Source: an uncultured Myxococcales bacterium (GTDB lineage: Bacteria; Myxococcota_A; UBA9042). From it: 64,000 nt of DNA. Location of the stretch: NCBI GenBank assembly GCA_903924465.1, contig CAIYBN010000144.1, positions 186,001 to 250,000 of the forward strand, given 5' to 3'. The notes beneath the pieces are model-generated. The model searched no databases, was not told where the DNA came from, and saw only the letters and a list, made by a program, of their open reading frames with translations. Positions 63,798 to 64,000 of the stretch are shown here, in pieces. Every line of letters starts with the position of its first letter. Positions within the stretch are counted from its first letter, which is position 1. The position numbers and the translations under genes are program-made.

Positions 63798-64000
63798 ATG
63801 GCAGTTCCAAAGAAACGCATGTCCAACTCGCGCACGGCCATGCGCCGCGCCCAGTGGGACAAGATGCCCGCACCGACCCTTTCCACCTGCAAGAATTGCG
63901 GCGAGGCCCTGCGCCCGCACCGCATCTGTGGCAACTGCGGCCACTATGCCGGTAAGGAAATCATCGCCGGTCTGCAGCCGGATGCCGCGGCGTCGAGCGA
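63798..64000 (+). CDS. rpmF: 50S ribosomal protein L32 (3' partial)
   Basis: The frame begins MAVPKKRMSNSRTAMRR, the classic L32 start, and carries the zinc-knuckle CKNCGEALRPHRICGNCG. ATG at 63798 with GGAGG upstream. The frame runs off the window end after 67 codons, already longer than usual (about 60), so the C-terminal tail is a little extended. It is expected to be followed by plsX and fabH, outside the window. Confidence 0.95.
   Translation, partial: MAVPKKRMSNSRTAMRRAQWDKMPAPTLSTCKNCGEALRPHRICGNCGHYAGKEIIAGLQPDAAASS

Overview
This is a high-GC bacterial chromosome segment, most likely from a Myxococcota or other deltaproteobacterial lineage. That placement is an inference. It rests on thrombospondin type-3 repeats, many lipoproteins rich in 'CDDGNPCT'-like cysteine repeats, a zinc-ribbon/TPR membrane protein, a very long RpoD, a SelB, and two diguanylate cyclases. 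I saw no rRNA, tRNA, CRISPR array, transposase or phage gene.

Layout. 0-5.8 kb: the end of a TSP3 surface protein converges on a minus-strand sugar operon (rfbF, rfbG, C-methyltransferase, Gfo/Idh/MocA oxidoreductase, GT2), nearly all joined by 4-base overlaps. 6.0-12.4 kb: a GT-C-like membrane protein, a membrane GGDEF protein and a zinc-ribbon/TPR protein. 12.5-13.0 kb: repeat element copy A. 13.0-24.2 kb: a minus-strand gene train of VWA lipoprotein, beta-propeller/CxxCH lipoprotein, parvulin lipoprotein, pheS, pheT, GT4, alpha/beta hydrolase and GT4. 24.4-28.05 kb: mfd, divergent. 28.05-28.6 kb: repeat element copy B, inverted relative to A. 28.6-35.9 kb: a small unknown gene and two divergent cysteine-repeat lipoproteins. 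36-41.7 kb: a GAF/PAS/GGDEF protein, a lipoprotein with a NACHT/STAND-type NTPase, and two parvulin-type foldases. 41.7-44.3 kb: repeat-rich accessory stretch (REP-like hairpins, a second small gene followed by a 22-bp tandem array, an FGE-like lipoprotein). 44.3-47.4 kb: YfbK-type VWA lipoprotein and an MFS transporter. 47.6-52.3 kb: dnaG-rpoD. 52.6-62.6 kb: giant GT-C-like membrane protein, mtnA, M16 peptidase, selB, and an ogt-like remnant. 62.6-64 kb: unknown gene, then yceD-rpmF, with rpmF cut by the window edge.

The most unusual material is: (1) a mosaic element of 21-bp tandem units plus short-loop hairpins, present as two inverted copies that begin at the stop codons of the flanking genes and bound a 15-kb block; (2) two small unknown genes, each followed at once by a 21- or 22-bp array; (3) a NACHT-like NTPase with a convincing lipoprotein signal, which would put a P-loop enzyme outside the cytoplasm; (4) a hairpin-dense region at 43.8-44.1 kb.

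Several predicted promoters share a TTGACA-like -35, a 16-17 base spacer and a -10 of the form TAGnnT, and they helped to choose start codons. All functions are read from sequence and family knowledge only. No database search was run.
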